DNA from: Laccaria trichodermophora
Lineage: Eukaryota; Basidiomycota; Agaricomycetes; Agaricales; Hydnangiaceae
DNA: 64,000 bases
Direction of reading: 5' to 3'
NCBI GenBank assembly: GCA_018417955.1
Contig: JACTVC010000037.1
Span: forward strand, 1 to 64,000
Shown here: positions 35,901-48,420 of the stretch, piece after piece
Position numbering within the stretch: the first letter of the stretch is position 1
Layout of the letters: each line of letters begins with the position of its first letter
Program-made: the position numbers and the translations under genes
Notes under the pieces: generated by a model
Databases searched by the model: none
The model's input: only the letters and a program-made list of their open reading frames with translations
What the model was told of the DNA's origin: nothing

Positions 35901-38602
35901 CGACTTCTCTTCAATAGACAAGCTCTCCAATTTAAAGTGACGAACAGACCAACCAAGACACGGCGGAAACGAAGGTAGTGAACCAGAAGTGAATCGTCAG
36001 TGAACACATGACCCAGTTTGCGAGACGATCATCGGAACATAGATGGATATGGTATTCCTCCGTGTGAGCTGGCTATCAAGACTCAGGGCAGAAAATAGCA
36101 TGGTGGGGTGGCGTTTTTGGAATGCATTGAGTGGAGGGAATTAGACGATGGATTCAAGAGAGCGTCTAGATTCCACCGAAAAGTAACGTGAGGGGCTTGA
36201 GCAGCGATGTAAGACAGAGCTCAACGAGGTTGTTCACCGGGTTGATGCGCCAAAGAGGAGGAGTGAGAAAGCCTCGCTACTGCAGCGAACCTCTGGTGAA
36301 TGCATTAGCAGGTAAACGCAACTTGAGAGTTTAAAGTTGAAGGATCAAAGGGTCCCCATGAAATAAATAAATAAATGCGGATGACGGACCGGAGAAAAAA
36401 GGGAGGAAAAACGTGAACTAGCAGTCCCAGTCCTCGTTGAGAGATAAGCTGACCATTGACAAGCAAGCGGTGAAAGCTCTGGATCTAGACAAACGACAAA
36501 TTCGATTCGAACACATGATATCCCTCAGTCGGCATGTAAACGTCATCAACGATCAGTATTGAGTATTGATCTTGCTTCATTACACAGATAGGGAGGTGAG
36601 CTTGAATGAAATTGTTCAGTCAGGGTAGAAGGCAGTCTGCGAGATGAGGTTTACTTGGTCGTCTGGTCTTCAATCTTTGAACCAAAGGAAGTGAACCTGG
36701 GGGATAAATACTTGAGCCTATTGAAGTAGATGGGTATGATGGGCAGGTGGTTACCAGGCGTCATTCCTCTAAGGACTGGTACCTGCAGGGAAACCGCATT
36801 TCAGCTGACTTCATTAAAATGAAAGAACGACGCACCTCAGATGGAGGGCGACGAAGGTAATTTCAAGACAACTTTGAGGTTAAAGCCAAGAACAAAAGAA
36901 AGAAAAAGAGGCTAACTCACAACATTCCATAATTCTCACCAGTTGTTGATCACAATTAACTGACAGTGGAATGAAAAACCGAACCTATTTGTCCTGAACA
37001 CATGATCGACCATAAATGAGCTCGATTCAATATTGGAGACTGCAGGGCGAGAGGAAAACGAACCTGAGATTGGTAGCGCCTATAAATTTGAAGGATGTCA
37101 ACGGAGGCCGGCGAGGTCATCCCGGACATGTAAGATCCCTGTTCAAGTCATAATGCAGTTGGGTTCACTAGGTTACAATGGAATGAGAGACGCACGGCGG
37201 ATGGAATAACCTTGAGAATTGACCTGAGGGCTAGAAAAATTAGCAAGCTATTTTCTGGGAAAAAGATGCTGAGTCAATGATACTCCATACCATTAATTTA
37301 ACAATGAATAGAAAAAACGAGCGTAATTGTCTTGACAACCTTGAGAAATGAATACTGAAATGAATGCAGGGCGGCTGGCCAATGGAGACTTAAACGAGGC
37401 GCTGAGGAGAGGTTGCATTATTGTCGGCCGGTGAAAAATGCCGTTAACCGTTAAAGCCTGACCTGAAGCGCCCAAACTTTGAGGCAAATATGCACTCGTT
37501 TTCTGAGTTATTTTTATGTCAGAAAGAGAGCTGATAGGCAAACTCGCCGTCCTACAGATAATGAAAAACTCGCATTTTGACACATGACGCATCTTGAGAT
37601 TCAGGTATTCCACACCAGACGGAGACGTGGCGGCCACCAAGGGCGTGTCGGTGGATAAGAGCCAAACGAACCCGCGACGGAGGAGGATTGCGTGCTGAAA
37701 AAGGTATTCCTCCACCACCTGAGAGGATTCACGGGGTGTGGGGTAGTGACGTCCAAGGGGCGTTTACCTCGCGGTTTGGGGGTGGGGTGGGCGTCTGAGT
37801 CACGTTGAGGGAGTCGGATCGCAATGTTGGGCTCTATACGAGGAGCTCAAAGTCTGAGAATGGGTGTGGAGTCTCGAAACGATGAAAGGTGGAGAAGGAA
37901 GGAACTTGGTCTTGAGAATGGAAAAGTGAATTCGCCGTGAATGGAGAGACCCTGTGTACTTACCAAGCACTACTTAACGTTTAGTCAACTGAATGAATGA
38001 CGCCACCAGGACGTGGGGTGGCATGTGAACGACACAACGTCGAAATTGGTTCAAACTTTCCTGGAGTGGTGACGTCTGATTCAATCCAATTCGAAAGTCA
38101 GCTTTGGACTTGAACATGTCTCATCGTAAGACCTCGTAAAACCTGCATTGCCATGTGTGAGCGTCTGTGACGGTTACTTGACAATTGTCCTCGTTGTGCT
38201 TGAGCAGAGTTTAGATGTGAATGGTGGGGAGCAAAGCGGATCAGACAGATTGAGTTGCTGTGATACAATCAAGGGAAGAGAAAGCGTCCGAGTCGGCCTC
38301 GGGGCGCACGAAATAAATCGAAACGGGACCGGACAGCAACAAACACGAGGATCGTGGTTGTCACGCGTGAATGGCACATGTTCACATGGCGCTGACAACC
38401 AGGCACGGACCTCGTGCGAGCTGGATTTCCAGAAGGGGGAAATGAGCTACGACTCAGTGCGTTCACTTCACTTAGGTTGTTGTGTTTTGATACCGACGAT
38501 CTTGCGAATATTCACCGGGCTGTTCTGGATCGATAATCGTGAAAGAAGAAGGCATATGATGGAGTGACAAGACACTTGTCTTTTGCTCTTCCTTCTCTGC
38601 CA
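32973..38602. other. long stretch without a firm gene
   Basis: No recognisable gene in 5.6 kb. Minus-strand segments look partly exon-like: one at about 35838-35633 follows a TTTTTTCTAG acceptor and reads SAPWDDPDNLVSYLSSKFEL, ending MVMF-stop; another open frame lies at 37718-37293. I could not connect them. A short AAAT microsatellite lies near 36362-36377. Confidence 0.35.
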
Positions 38603-41600
38603 ATGGTAACCAGCGCTAGCAGTGACCTTTACTCGCCTTTCCAGCAACAGACTATGCCAAACGAAGACAATCCCCCGTCAAGCGAAGACGGCTCTGGTGT
38701 ACACTCACCAGTCCTGTTCTCCACTTCATACACCGGAGACAGTAATTCATGTATGTCCAATCCGCCCTAATCCTTTCTCGCTTGTTATTCATCCGTCAAT
38801 AAAGTCCGCTATCAGCATGATTCCACCCCGAATCTCCACCTTCCATACAATCCGACCACCTATCCGCCCACCCATCAACAGAGCCCGCTCCTCGATAGTG
38901 TTCTTGAACCACCAAGCGCCCATAGACACCCCACGTCGGCCTTTAACAACAACTTTGCACCGCGCTTCTCTGGGTCCCCTGTCGACTTTCGACATACGGC
39001 ACCAGCATCATATCCACGACAACCACCCATCGAGGCAGATCATAACCACGTTACGCCACTCGTCCTCCCCGCAGCGGAACGTACTGTACCTTCATCAGCC
39101 AGTCCCGTGGCAAGTACATCCAAATCCAGCCCGGTGGCCACCACCACCCCATCCAACACCACCGGCGCAGAGCATCGAAAAGAAATCTCGACAACGGTCA
39201 TCGCTTGCCGTCAATGGTACGTCTTCTTCTTCCTTCTTCAAGATACTCGTCCTACCAATCCCCATTTATTCAGCCGCAGCCGTAAAATCAGATGCGACTC
39301 AACGCGTCCCGTGTGCAACAACTGTGTCCGCAGATCAAACGAGTGCGAGTATGACGCGGTGCCAAAACGTAGAGGCCCCGATAAACGCCCCGGAACCCGT
39401 CAGCGCTCATGTAAGAAACGACCTTCAGACGGAAGTGTACCTCCTCCACCAAAGAGGAAAAGAGTAACATCAGGAGGGGCCACTCCCCCTCCACAGGTAT
39501 CACAGGTTGACCTTGCGCCTACGAGGGTGAAAGAGAACTTTGGCGATGCAAGCTCGAAAAGGCTTTCTGCCAGCCTTCCCTTGTCGAGATATCATCTGGA
39601 GCATCACCATCATAATCATCATGTGCAATCGTCTGATTTACGAGACCGCGGAGCACATTTTAAGGTATTGTCGGGCTTTTTTTTCATTCTGTACCGTATC
39701 GCTGATGCTTCTTTTCATAGCACGAGGTACCTTTATCTCCAGCGTACCGTCGTCCTACACACCACCAGCATCCGTCCTCGTCCGCCTCTCCTCCGTACAT
39801 GTATGACCAAGGCCATCATCATCCGTACATCAAACCTCCCTCTTCGTTTCCGCGCCAACTTGATGTGAACACCTTTCAGTCCCCAGCAGTGGATCAAGGA
39901 CATGGACATCGTTTGTCCCCGCCTGATCAAGGATATCAGAAGGGTGAGAATGAGCAGAGGGCGTGGTGGGAACATATATTGAAAACGCACACGCACGTTC
40001 TCCCCTTTCGCTTTCATTGTCAAGGTAGCTGATTAGATCATTCATTATGCAGGATTAAAAGTATCATTTCTGAGATAACCTTCTTGTAAGCCCGTACCGT
40101 ATCATTCTATACCAATCAAAATAATTAATAACGAAACTAGGATCGAAAACACATCTCCGCACCTCTCATTCATCCCCTCCGCGTACCTATTCTCCCAGCT
40201 CCAAAACGAAGGTGCTCCTCATCCGCCGTCAGTGCAGCCGGCGTTTATATTAGCTGCTTTGGCAACTTCGAAACTTATCAAGTCGAGCTCGGTGGAGGAG
40301 GGTGCGGAGGGGAAGAGGGCGGCGTTGGTTTTGCGTGCGGATGCGGGAAGGGCGTTGGATGATGCGTGGAGAGGGGGGTGGGTGGATGTTGGGTTGGTTG
40401 AGACTGCTGCTGTGGGTGTTCTTCTTTTTTTCTTGTCATTTCTTGCGGTCTTGAGTCGTTCTCTTCTACATTTTCTCTTCGATGATCTGCTTTTTCATTC
40501 TCACTGTTTCTCTGTTCATTCCCATCTGCCCCGATTTTTGTAACGCCTTTTAATTCTGGCAGACTGACCGCCTTAACACAGATCTTAGCCCTCTTTGAAT
40601 CCTGTGCCCATCCGGAACACACGCCTGACCGCTTCGCCCGCTCGCTAGTAACACTCGACGAACTGATTCGATCGTTATCACTAACGAGTATTGATGCGCA
40701 TGATCGGGACGTGGTGCGCTTTCCGCCAGGCCAGGTCCCTGTTGTTTTATTTGATGGGGGCGGTGAAGAGGGCGAGAGAAAATGTTCATGTGTTGGGTTT
40801 GCTGATAATTCTCATATGCGGACTGGCGGTGCCGCAGGTGGCGATTCCCATAACGTTGGCGAGGATCCCCATTCTGTCAACGGTGCTGGTGCTGGCGACT
40901 CGCTGACAAATTCCACGTGTTCGCCCACGCTTCCTTGGGACCCCGCGTGGACCGCGAGAGAGATCAGAGATGAAGGGATACGCAGGCTCTGCTGGGGAGC
41001 TTTGGTCCTCGTGACGGGGTTCAGTGCGCAATGCGCTGCGTTCAATAAGGACATGCCGAATTTCTATTTGATGAATCCTGCAAATGTACGTCTTCCCTTT
41101 ATCCCCTCGCCTCATATCCATCGCTTTCTAGCTCAATTCCTTTCAACTATATCCTGACACTAACTGCATCAACGACAGTACGCCCTTCTGTTCCCGGGCG
41201 AAATATTTGACCGTGTATCTAGGCCCCACACCTCCAGCTCCAACTCCCTCTGCCCAAAAGAGAGCGTTTGGGCGTTGTACTGCCGTTCATTGTTACTGTG
41301 GAGCTTCTGCACCCGATGCGATACGAAGAACCTCCGCACACGGGACGACTGCTCCCGCGATGCTGCGGGGAGCTTCTGCACCCGAGATGATGTCTTGGTT
41401 GATGAAGAGCAAAAGGCGGAGGATATTCAGGAGACGTGGGTTGAGGCGCAGGCGATTGAGGATGCGCTAGATGGGCACGAGTGTGGGTTGGAGGTAGGGG
41501 TTGTGTATATGTGTCGAGAGATTATTTCGAAGTGCGTACTTTTTTTCTGCTCCTTCATTCACTTTCAATTGGGCTGATGATTTTTTTGCTCGACTTTGAT

Positions 41601-42299
41601 AGCACGCGCATGAAAGTTACTCAAGATTTACGCCGGTTCGTACCGACTTGCATCCCGTGCGTTTTCCTCCCAACGTTGAAACCACGGTTTGATTTAGCAT
41701 GCATGGTCTGGATAGCGGCCCCAAGAACACCCCAGGCCCCCTCTTTAAGCGAAAGCAGGCGGAGGAATGGTGTAAGCGCTTTTTCCCTCCCTTATGCCTT
41801 TGTTAAAAAAAACTTTTCGTGTACAGTGTTTTATCAGGACCAAGTCATACGGCGCGTTACGGCTACGATCCACCAACTGAATACTCCTGAGGGATATCAG
41901 CTGACTCGACGTCCATTTCGCGTTACGTGGTTCTTGAACCAGCTTGCTATGTGAGTCCTCTTGTTTGATTTTGCTCCCTTCACATTGCTAAAATTAGGTC
42001 GTATTACCAGATGCCTTATGTTATGGAGAAACGATCGATCGCTCGACGACGCGCTCAAGCTTGCGAAATCCATCTTGCAAATTGTAGATGTGATGAATGC
42101 GTTGTGGGATTGTCCAGGTAGGTTTTGTCTCTCTGAGGTGATGTAGGGCGTTCAGTTTTGTGTTTGAACAGCCAATCAGCAGCACAGCGACGCGCTCCGC
42201 CAACGATTAACGGAAGCGTGTAGGATCACTGGTACTGAACCGCCTCTCCCAGCTAATTATTCAGTTCCTTCTTTCGTTCGTCCTTCGGGTTCGGGTTGA
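38603..42299 (+). CDS. Zn(II)2Cys6 fungal transcription factor
   Basis: Fungal zinc-cluster regulator. The ATG at 38603 opens MVTSASSDLYSPFQQQTMPN. A disordered Ser/Pro/His-rich N region follows. The zinc cluster spans an intron (GTACGTCTTC to TTATTCAG, about 39219-39274): ACRQ-C then RSRKIRCDSTRPVCNNCVRR and SNEC, giving C-x2-C-x6-C-x6-C-x2-C-x6-C. A basic linker follows (KRRGPDKRPGTRQRS), then a His-rich patch (LEHHHHNHH). The downstream region has the general look of the fungal TF middle homology: FIPSAYLFSQLQNEGAPHPP, ALDDAWRGGWVDVGLVETAA, LDELIRSLSLTSIDAHDRDV, IRRLCWGALVLVTGFSAQCA, then FPGEIFDRV and later exons to a TGA at 42297-42299 (tail SVPSFVRPSGSG). I estimate 9-10 exons. No lesion was noticed. 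Targets unknown. Confidence 0.85.
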
Positions 42300-43839
42300 T
42301 GTTGGGCTTTATGTGATATTCACGTTCGATTTTGGTTTTTTTGGATCTTTGATTTTTGGCTTTTTGGCCCTTCCTCACGAACAACTATATATGCCCTTGT
42401 GAGTTCTATGTTCTCCGCGATACTTCGCACCATAGCATCAAATCGCTTCCTACATACATGCATTTGCTTATCCTATCGCGACGCTCACCGCGAGTATCGA
42501 TTAACTTACCCCTCTCCGTTCATTCTTGCGTGCGGTGTTCATACTTCTGTATGAATGAACTGCACGAGCCCATGGCGGACGTGAGCTCAATGTCCTATGA
42601 TCGATCGGTCCTCGATCGTTCAGTCTGCCTTGACCCGGGTGTACAGGTAAGTTCACCCTTATAGTACCTTACAGTTCGAGTTCGTGGTTACAAATCACTA
42701 TGTATAAATTCGATACTCATTATTATTGTAGATGAACACATTCATAATTAAAATGAACCAATGACTCATCCCTATTCACATGGAGTGAGGATTAGGATCG
42801 GAACTGCGGTCCGCGCTGAGTTAGTACCAATTTCCGCCTGTATCTACTGTAACCTCTTTGATTCATTAGCTTTCTATTGTGCGGCAAAATATGACTTGTC
42901 GAACAGAGTTGCGAGCTTGAATCGATTAACCCAGACAGGAAGCAAATTTGAAAAACTCTGCTGCTCTAGTACCGCAACAGCCTTATCCACGGGCACGTTC
43001 TCTGTTATAGATAGGAAAATCTTCGGCTTGTAATGTTACGCGGGCGCTCAAGCGCTCAATCCCCACAAAGCGATCGCCGCAACAATTTATAGGGTTTGCT
43101 GGGCTTGCAAACCGCGTCCGAATTCCGATACATGTGGGATTTTTTGGTAGATTCGTATTCGACATGTCCAAATGTTGATTTCCTGCCTTGTTATAGTCAA
43201 TTTGTTGAGACCATAAGCGCTCATACCGTAGCAGGACCTGCGTGGGGTAGTTAGAACTCAACTGACTTTGACATATCGAGTCGAGCGACGAGAAAGCATA
43301 CTTTCTCATAGAAAGCTTTGCAATCTATTTATAACTTTGTATCGTATTACCGGCAAATTCCTTTCGTGACGGAAGGGCACCTTCCTTAGCGCTTAGCGTC
43401 CAAAGCTTTCGCAATTTACCGGAGTGAAGAGGAACTTCTTTTTACTTCTCCACAGGGCCCAGATATCGAGATTTAATGCTCTGAGCACAAGGTAAACGGT
43501 AGTTTCCAGACCTAAATTCAATGACGCTGTGAATTCGAGTACATGCGGACGCGTAGCACACCCCATTGGCAGCCCAAGCATAAGCATAAGAATCGTCCAG
43601 AACAAGGGGAGTGTGGGGGGTTCATTGCCGAGTTCAGGTGTAGCATTGGTAACTGGGGCGTAATTTACAGTACATATCTGCATCACGAACAAATTACGAA
43701 CCCGCATGGCTCAGTAACGATGATGACCTGCATGGTGAAATAGGCCAGAAAACGGCACCCAAACCCTTTCTAGAACCGGGCACATCTATCTACTCAAGAA
43801 TTTGCGGCCAGCGAAATTGCAGACGCTGAAGAACCCAAC
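42300..43839. other. intergenic, no gene recognised
   Basis: This lies between the 3' ends of the Zn2Cys6 gene and the convergent amidohydrolase gene. A minus frame at 43707-43393 is hydrophobic but has no clear motif. Confidence 0.4.
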
Positions 43840-46665
43840 TCAGAGGCTCCCAAAAGCAGCGGCTCCGTCCAAAATCGTCGCCAACACCTTCGTCTCCATA
43901 ATCTCTTCCGCACTCACTTCCATGATATCCCGGTCTAGCACCACGAAATCTGCCCTCTTGCCCACCTCCAGTGAGCCTAAGGTGCCTTCCGTGAAGGATG
44001 CGTAGGCTGGGTCGATGGTCATGCCGCGGAGAGCTTCGAGTCGGGTGAGACGCTGTTCAGGGAACCTGGAGGTGACGTAAACACTCGAGTTTTTTTTCGA
44101 GAAAAGCGAAGAGATGAAAAAGAGAAGAGGACTTACCAGCCCCCTTTTCCGTGAGGTGATTTGCCATCAAAAGACACCCTTGTAATGGCGGCGTAGAATC
44201 CTGCGAGGGGGTTAACGCCCTCGACGGGAAAGTCGGAGCCGAGGGTGATGCGTGCGCCGTTGTCGAGGAGACTGCGGAATGCGTAGAGGCCTTTTACTCG
44301 TTCTGGGCCCTGGTTTATTGTTTATGGGTATAAGTGACCGTATTTTGTGAAGAACAAGTGTGTAGGTGGTGATAAGGGCATGCGGGGAGCACGGGGGTAA
44401 TGGGAAGGGGGGTAATAAAAATGAAGAGCGGATGATCGTGATAGGGAAGAGGGATACGTAATAAGGAAGGAACAAGTGACGAGAATAAAAGAAGGGTGTG
44501 TGCGACTTACGAGGCGGGGTTCCGCGAACCACATATCACTTATTCTATTTGATTTCCGTCAGCATAACATTTGGACAGGCGGGAGATAGCCGTGAGGACT
44601 CACACATGTGTTGGCTGGATGCTAGCAATGACTATAAAGTGAAATTGTAGTATCAATCAGCGCGCACTCAAAATGCTCATCAAGCAATGCACCTCCAAGC
44701 CTTCCAAGACGCGCCATATCCTCCTTTGTCATGATTTGCGCATGCTCAAGCCGTGGTCTGAGAGCAGAAAAGTTTGCTTTTTTAAAAGCTTCCTCGAACG
44801 CATCTAAAACAACACCGTTGGCGCGGTCGCCAATCGCGTGGACGTTCTAAGGGGAAGGTAAATGTTATATGTATCGAAAAAGGGCGCACGTACCACTTGC
44901 CAACCATCCTTGAGGAACTGGGGGATAACTTCGTGAAACACATGATCAGGAAGACGCATTTGGCCACTGGTAGATGGATTATCCGCGTAAGGTTCATATA
45001 ACTAATGATTATAATTAATTAATAAGAGTGAAACAGGCCGTGGAGAAGGGGGTGAAACGTACAGCCGCACCACCAGTCCTCAGCGCACCTAAATCCAGAA
45101 AACTAAGCAGATGATTCAATGGAGTGATGCAAAATAGTCCTACCATCCGCAAAGATCTTGACGCTCCTCGCTGTCAGCCTATCATCCGGCGTTCCAACAA
45201 GAGGTGTTATCTGATTTCCCCAATACGGGCCGTTCTCATCAAAGTAAGTCATCCCATAGATTCGTATCTTGAAAAAATCAGCTCGTGATTATCTTATCCT
45301 GACCAAAAGGATGAACTAACTTACAGGCAAGGGTCCCAACGCGGTTTGTCTTGCGGTTTAAGAGTTCGAAGTGGGAAAATAGTTCAAGAAAAAGGTAGGG
45401 AAGAGCCTAAATCAGTAAGGCTGTGCGAACACGAGGCCGGGGAGATGCAGCGTACCGTCGGAAGAAAGCCAGGGAATCAGGCTTGAATCCTGCGTCGTGT
45501 AGGGACGTGAGACCATGTTGGAGACTGTGGTCCACTGTGGTTTTGAAGCGGCGATAGAGGTCGTCGTCGGTGAGAATCGGGTGTTTGATAAGTTCTTGAG
45601 CATTGTCCATGAATACACCTAATAAACCCCTCCATGCATGAGCATAAGCGGAAGCGAATATCAAATAATTACCTGTTGGCTCCCCATTCTCGTCACGCAA
45701 GATAACACCGCCTTCAACCGAATCGGGGAAGGGTGCATTTGCGTCCAGGGTAGCTCGCGATACCCAGATGGCGTGACCATCACGACTTTGAAGTATGATG
45801 GGGCGGCCCTTGATGAGAGGATAAGCGTCTAAATCACGCTACATGTCGATGTTCACGTCAGATCACTACGGAGCAGGAACACGCGTTACGCCTCACCCAA
45901 GTTGGCATCTTCTCAACATCCCAGGACGCATGGTCCCATCCCCATCCTTCGATGATATGCGTGGGGTCGGATTCGAGATCCGGATGTGCTTTGATGTAGT
46001 CCGAAACGAAGGACGCAGTTTCTGGGCGGAAAGGTTGAGTGTTTGTTAAGGGGATGGCAAGGATGGGAAGATGCCTTTGGCGTTTTTCCCCAGAGAAAGA
46101 GGGATTTGACGGCTGGCACCGTATTCGAGGATGTGGCAATGCGAATCTGTGTAGGACGTTGGCAAGGGAAGGGGTACTAGGCGGGGGACGAACCACTGAG
46201 GCCGGGGACAACGATAGTGCCTGGGGCGAGATGGCGAACAGTGAACGATTTTCCACCTGATTTCTTCCATCTCTCACGGATATCATCTGAGGGGTCCGGA
46301 TGAATAAACACCACAAGCATAGGAAGGGGGAACAACGCACGGAGAGAACCGATATCGCTAACATAACGGCCCTCCACCAACATACAGTCAACTTGCGTGT
46401 TTTGCTTGTCTACCGTAAAGATTCCTTTCCTCTTGCCAGCACAGACAGCATACGTCCCAGAGATGTTAGAATCATCACGTGGCGAGAAATAGGCGAGGGT
46501 GGACAGAGCCACTATAGCGCATAGGAGCTTAAAGCCCCAGTTGAGTGGTGGTTTTGAGGGTGTAGTAGGCGCTTGCCTTTTGAGAAGCGGCGCTGATTCA
46601 GAGGGTGCGTCTTTCTCCTTGGCAGCTTCCGGAGGAGTTATAGGTCTGTGGTGAAGATTAGACAT
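43840..46665 (-). CDS. membrane-anchored amidohydrolase-3 family metal-dependent hydrolase
   Basis: Zinc-type amidohydrolase of the YtcJ/amidohydrolase-3 group; substrate unknown. The ATG at 46665 gives a cytosolic N terminus (MSNLHHRPITPPEAAKEKD), one membrane segment (LLCAIVALSTLAYF, residues about 47-60) and a lumenal/extracellular enzyme, so a type II topology is inferred. Intron 1 (GTGCGTTG to CCCTCAG, about 46338-46288) joins GSL to HDDIRERW. Metal motifs: DSHCHILEYGAS (HxH), NVHAIGDRANG and LGSDFPVEGVNPLAGFY. Other exons carry EGWGWDHASWDVEKMP, HSLQHGLTSLHDAGFKPDS, YGMTYFDENGPYWGNQI and RLEHAQIMTKEDMARLG. The C terminus reads EGTLGSLEVGKRADFVVLDR to AFGSL and a stop at 43840. All pieces join through GT-AG introns without a visible lesion. 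Its 5' end is duplicated at 47.9-48.4 kb. Confidence 0.88.
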
Positions 46666-46869
46666 GGAGCTGACTTTGACAAGCTGCAAGAGAGTGAGAA
46701 AGAGCTCTTAAAGGCTCTGCGGGCGACAGGCGTGAGGCTGGAAGAACCAATTTTTGAGGGCATCACTGCATAGCCTCGACGGTTGAGTTTGTGGGCGTCT
46801 ATTTCACATCGGCACGCGCCGGCGTTTCCACCCGCATGTTTGTTTACCGTAAGGAACCAAAGCCATAAA

Positions 46870-47890
46870 CCAGTCCTGTCGATGAAATGAACACACCGAC
46901 TGGGCTCAAGTTCATCGATACTGCTGATCAAGCAAAAGGAATAAGAATTCCGGAAGCCCTAAGTCATTTTTCAAATTCGAGCGTTCAAAGCTTCGCCCTT
47001 GGCGCCTCAATCTCCATTCCCACAGAATTTAATTAATATTGAGAAGTATAGCTCCTCTACGTAATAAACAATAAGGGATATTGTTATGATGGCGATATGT
47101 AACTACGATAGGTAAAGAATGTGTTTTATGAGACGGATGAAGAGAACCTTGCGAGAGAGATTGGAGAGAGAATATGAGATGTTTGGGGACCCCAACTTAG
47201 ATTTGGTAAGTTTGCAAATGATCTTAGATGATTGGTAGTATTCCTCCGTAGACGCCATTTCAACTGGTAAATTGTGACTCTCGTATATTTGCCATTGACG
47301 TCGCACGAATTGTCTAGATCGTCTTGGTTAATAGACCACGGGAGCGAAAACCGGCATACAATTGTAAGGGATAACAGGCGCAGACGGAGGCTCAATGTTG
47401 CGGCTGGTCATTTGAATAGTCGGCTGTCGCACATTCGGCATCGGCATGGGTATGATACTGCTACACCGACGTCGCCTTGGTTGATAAAACGTATCCGCAG
47501 CAGGGTAAAACGCAGAAGCAGAGGTAACAGGTGCCGAATCTGGAGGACACGTATTAACATCGAAAATCGTTGCCTGTCGCATATTTGGCATGGGCATCTT
47601 CGGGACGAGGCTGGTATATCGACGCCGTCTAGATTGTCCTCGTTGGTAAGATGGATCGGCAGAAGGACCAGAAACGGGCGGAGGAGCTGGAGTACTGTAA
47701 CACAAAGGCGCAGTGTGACCGTATCCAGACGCACGCGAAGCATAATCTGAACCCAAAGATGCCTCAGCAGGACCAATCACCAGCCTCTTAATCGTTTTCT
47801 TCTTCTTTCTTCGCGTCGACACCATGTCATAGCTATAACTCGAATAGCTTGTCCGGTCTTCACTGAAATCTCTCTTCACAGAAGCATATG
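46870..47890 (-). repeat. duplicated block T1: cyclin tail plus 3' flank
   Basis: This block matches 52500-53510 (block T2) in coding tail and 3' flank. Shared words include CACACCGACTGGG, AGTATAGCTCCTCTACGTAA, GGTAAAGAATGTGTTT and, inside coding, ATTGTAAGGGATAACAGG. Differences are scattered substitutions and small indels. Confidence 0.85.
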
Positions 47891-48230
47891 AAGGTACAGC
47901 GGGGAAGAACGCACGGAGAGAACCGGTATCTCTAACATAAGGGCCCTCCACTAAGATACAGTTAACTTGCGTGTTTTGCTCGTCAACCGTAAAGATTCCC
48001 TTCCTCTTTCCAGCACAGACAGCGTACGTCCCAGAATCATCACGTGGCGAGAAATAGGCGAGGGTGGACAGAGCCACTATAGCGTATAGGAGTTTAACGC
48101 CCCAGCTGAGTGGTGGTTTTGAGGGTGCACTAGGCGCTTGCCTTTTGAGAAGCGGCGCTGACTCGGAGGCTGGGTCTTTCTCCTTGGCAGCTTCCGGAGG
48201 AGTTATGGGTCTGTGGTGAAGAACAGACAT
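47328..48230 (-). CDS. chimeric gene: amidohydrolase signal-anchor fused to cyclin C-terminal tail
   Basis: A continuous 300-residue frame from ATG 48230 to TAA 47328. Residues 1 to about 105 copy exon 1 of the neighbouring amidohydrolase (MSVLHHRPITPPEAAKEKDP..., membrane segment about 44-60, ending DTGSLR). Residues about 106-117 (AFFPAVPSYASV) are a read-through of the former intron 1, whose GTGCGTTCTTCCCC start is still visible. From about residue 118 (VKRDFSEDRTS, near 47880) the protein is the C-terminal tail of the cyclin at 52.9-54.1 kb, to the shared end MPVFAPV..Y. The tail is disordered, basic and proline-rich, with two copies of MPMPNxRQxTI. It lacks both the catalytic domain and the cyclin box. 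With type II topology the tail would be lumenal. The frame has no stop or frameshift. Whether it is expressed is unknown. Confidence 0.8.
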   Translation of the reverse strand: MSVLHHRPITPPEAAKEKDPASESAPLLKRQAPSAPSKPPLSWGVKLLYAIVALSTLAYFSPRDDSGTYAVCAGKRKGIFTVDEQNTQVNCILVEGPYVRDTGSLRAFFPAVPSYASVKRDFSEDRTSYSSYSYDMVSTRRKKKKTIKRLVIGPAEASLGSDYASRASGYGHTAPLCYSTPAPPPVSGPSADPSYQRGQSRRRRYTSLVPKMPMPNMRQATIFDVNTCPPDSAPVTSASAFYPAADTFYQPRRRRCSSIIPMPMPNVRQPTIQMTSRNIEPPSAPVIPYNCMPVFAPVVY

Positions 48231-48420
48231 GTAGCTGAATTTGACAAGCTGCAAGAGGGTAAGAAAGAGCTCTTAAAGGCTCTGTGGACGACAGGCGTGT
48301 TGACTGTGCATAGCCTCGAAACAATTTGTCGGCGTTCAGTGGGCGTCTATCCCCACATCGGCATCCGCCGGTGTTTCCTACCACGTGATAAAATTCAGTC
48401 CGCTTCATCATACTACGCCA
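47880..48420 (-). repeat. duplicated block A2: 5' end and promoter of the amidohydrolase
   Basis: Homologous to 46290-46865 (block A1). It covers exon 1, the leader (AGAAAGAGCTCTTAAAGGCT in both, + strand) and the upstream region with GCGTCTAT and CATCGGCA..CGCCGG.GTTTCC. The encoded first ~105 residues differ at roughly one in seven positions. Confidence 0.85.

Noticed and set aside
35900..38100. Possible intron-rich membrane receptor on the minus strand
   Set aside because: I could not chain the pieces into an in-phase series or find any motif of STE3-type receptors or DUF6534 proteins.
38622..39467. 281-codon + ORF over the N-terminal part of the Zn2Cys6 gene
   Set aside because: Pro/Thr/His-rich out-of-frame reading; the zinc cluster and splice phases support the other frame.
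46665..46689. Upstream starts (about 46689 and 48254) for the amidohydrolase and chimera
   Set aside because: Both genes share a downstream ATG in MSxLHHRPITPP, where protein similarity between the copies is strongest; the upstream extension adds only eight less conserved residues.
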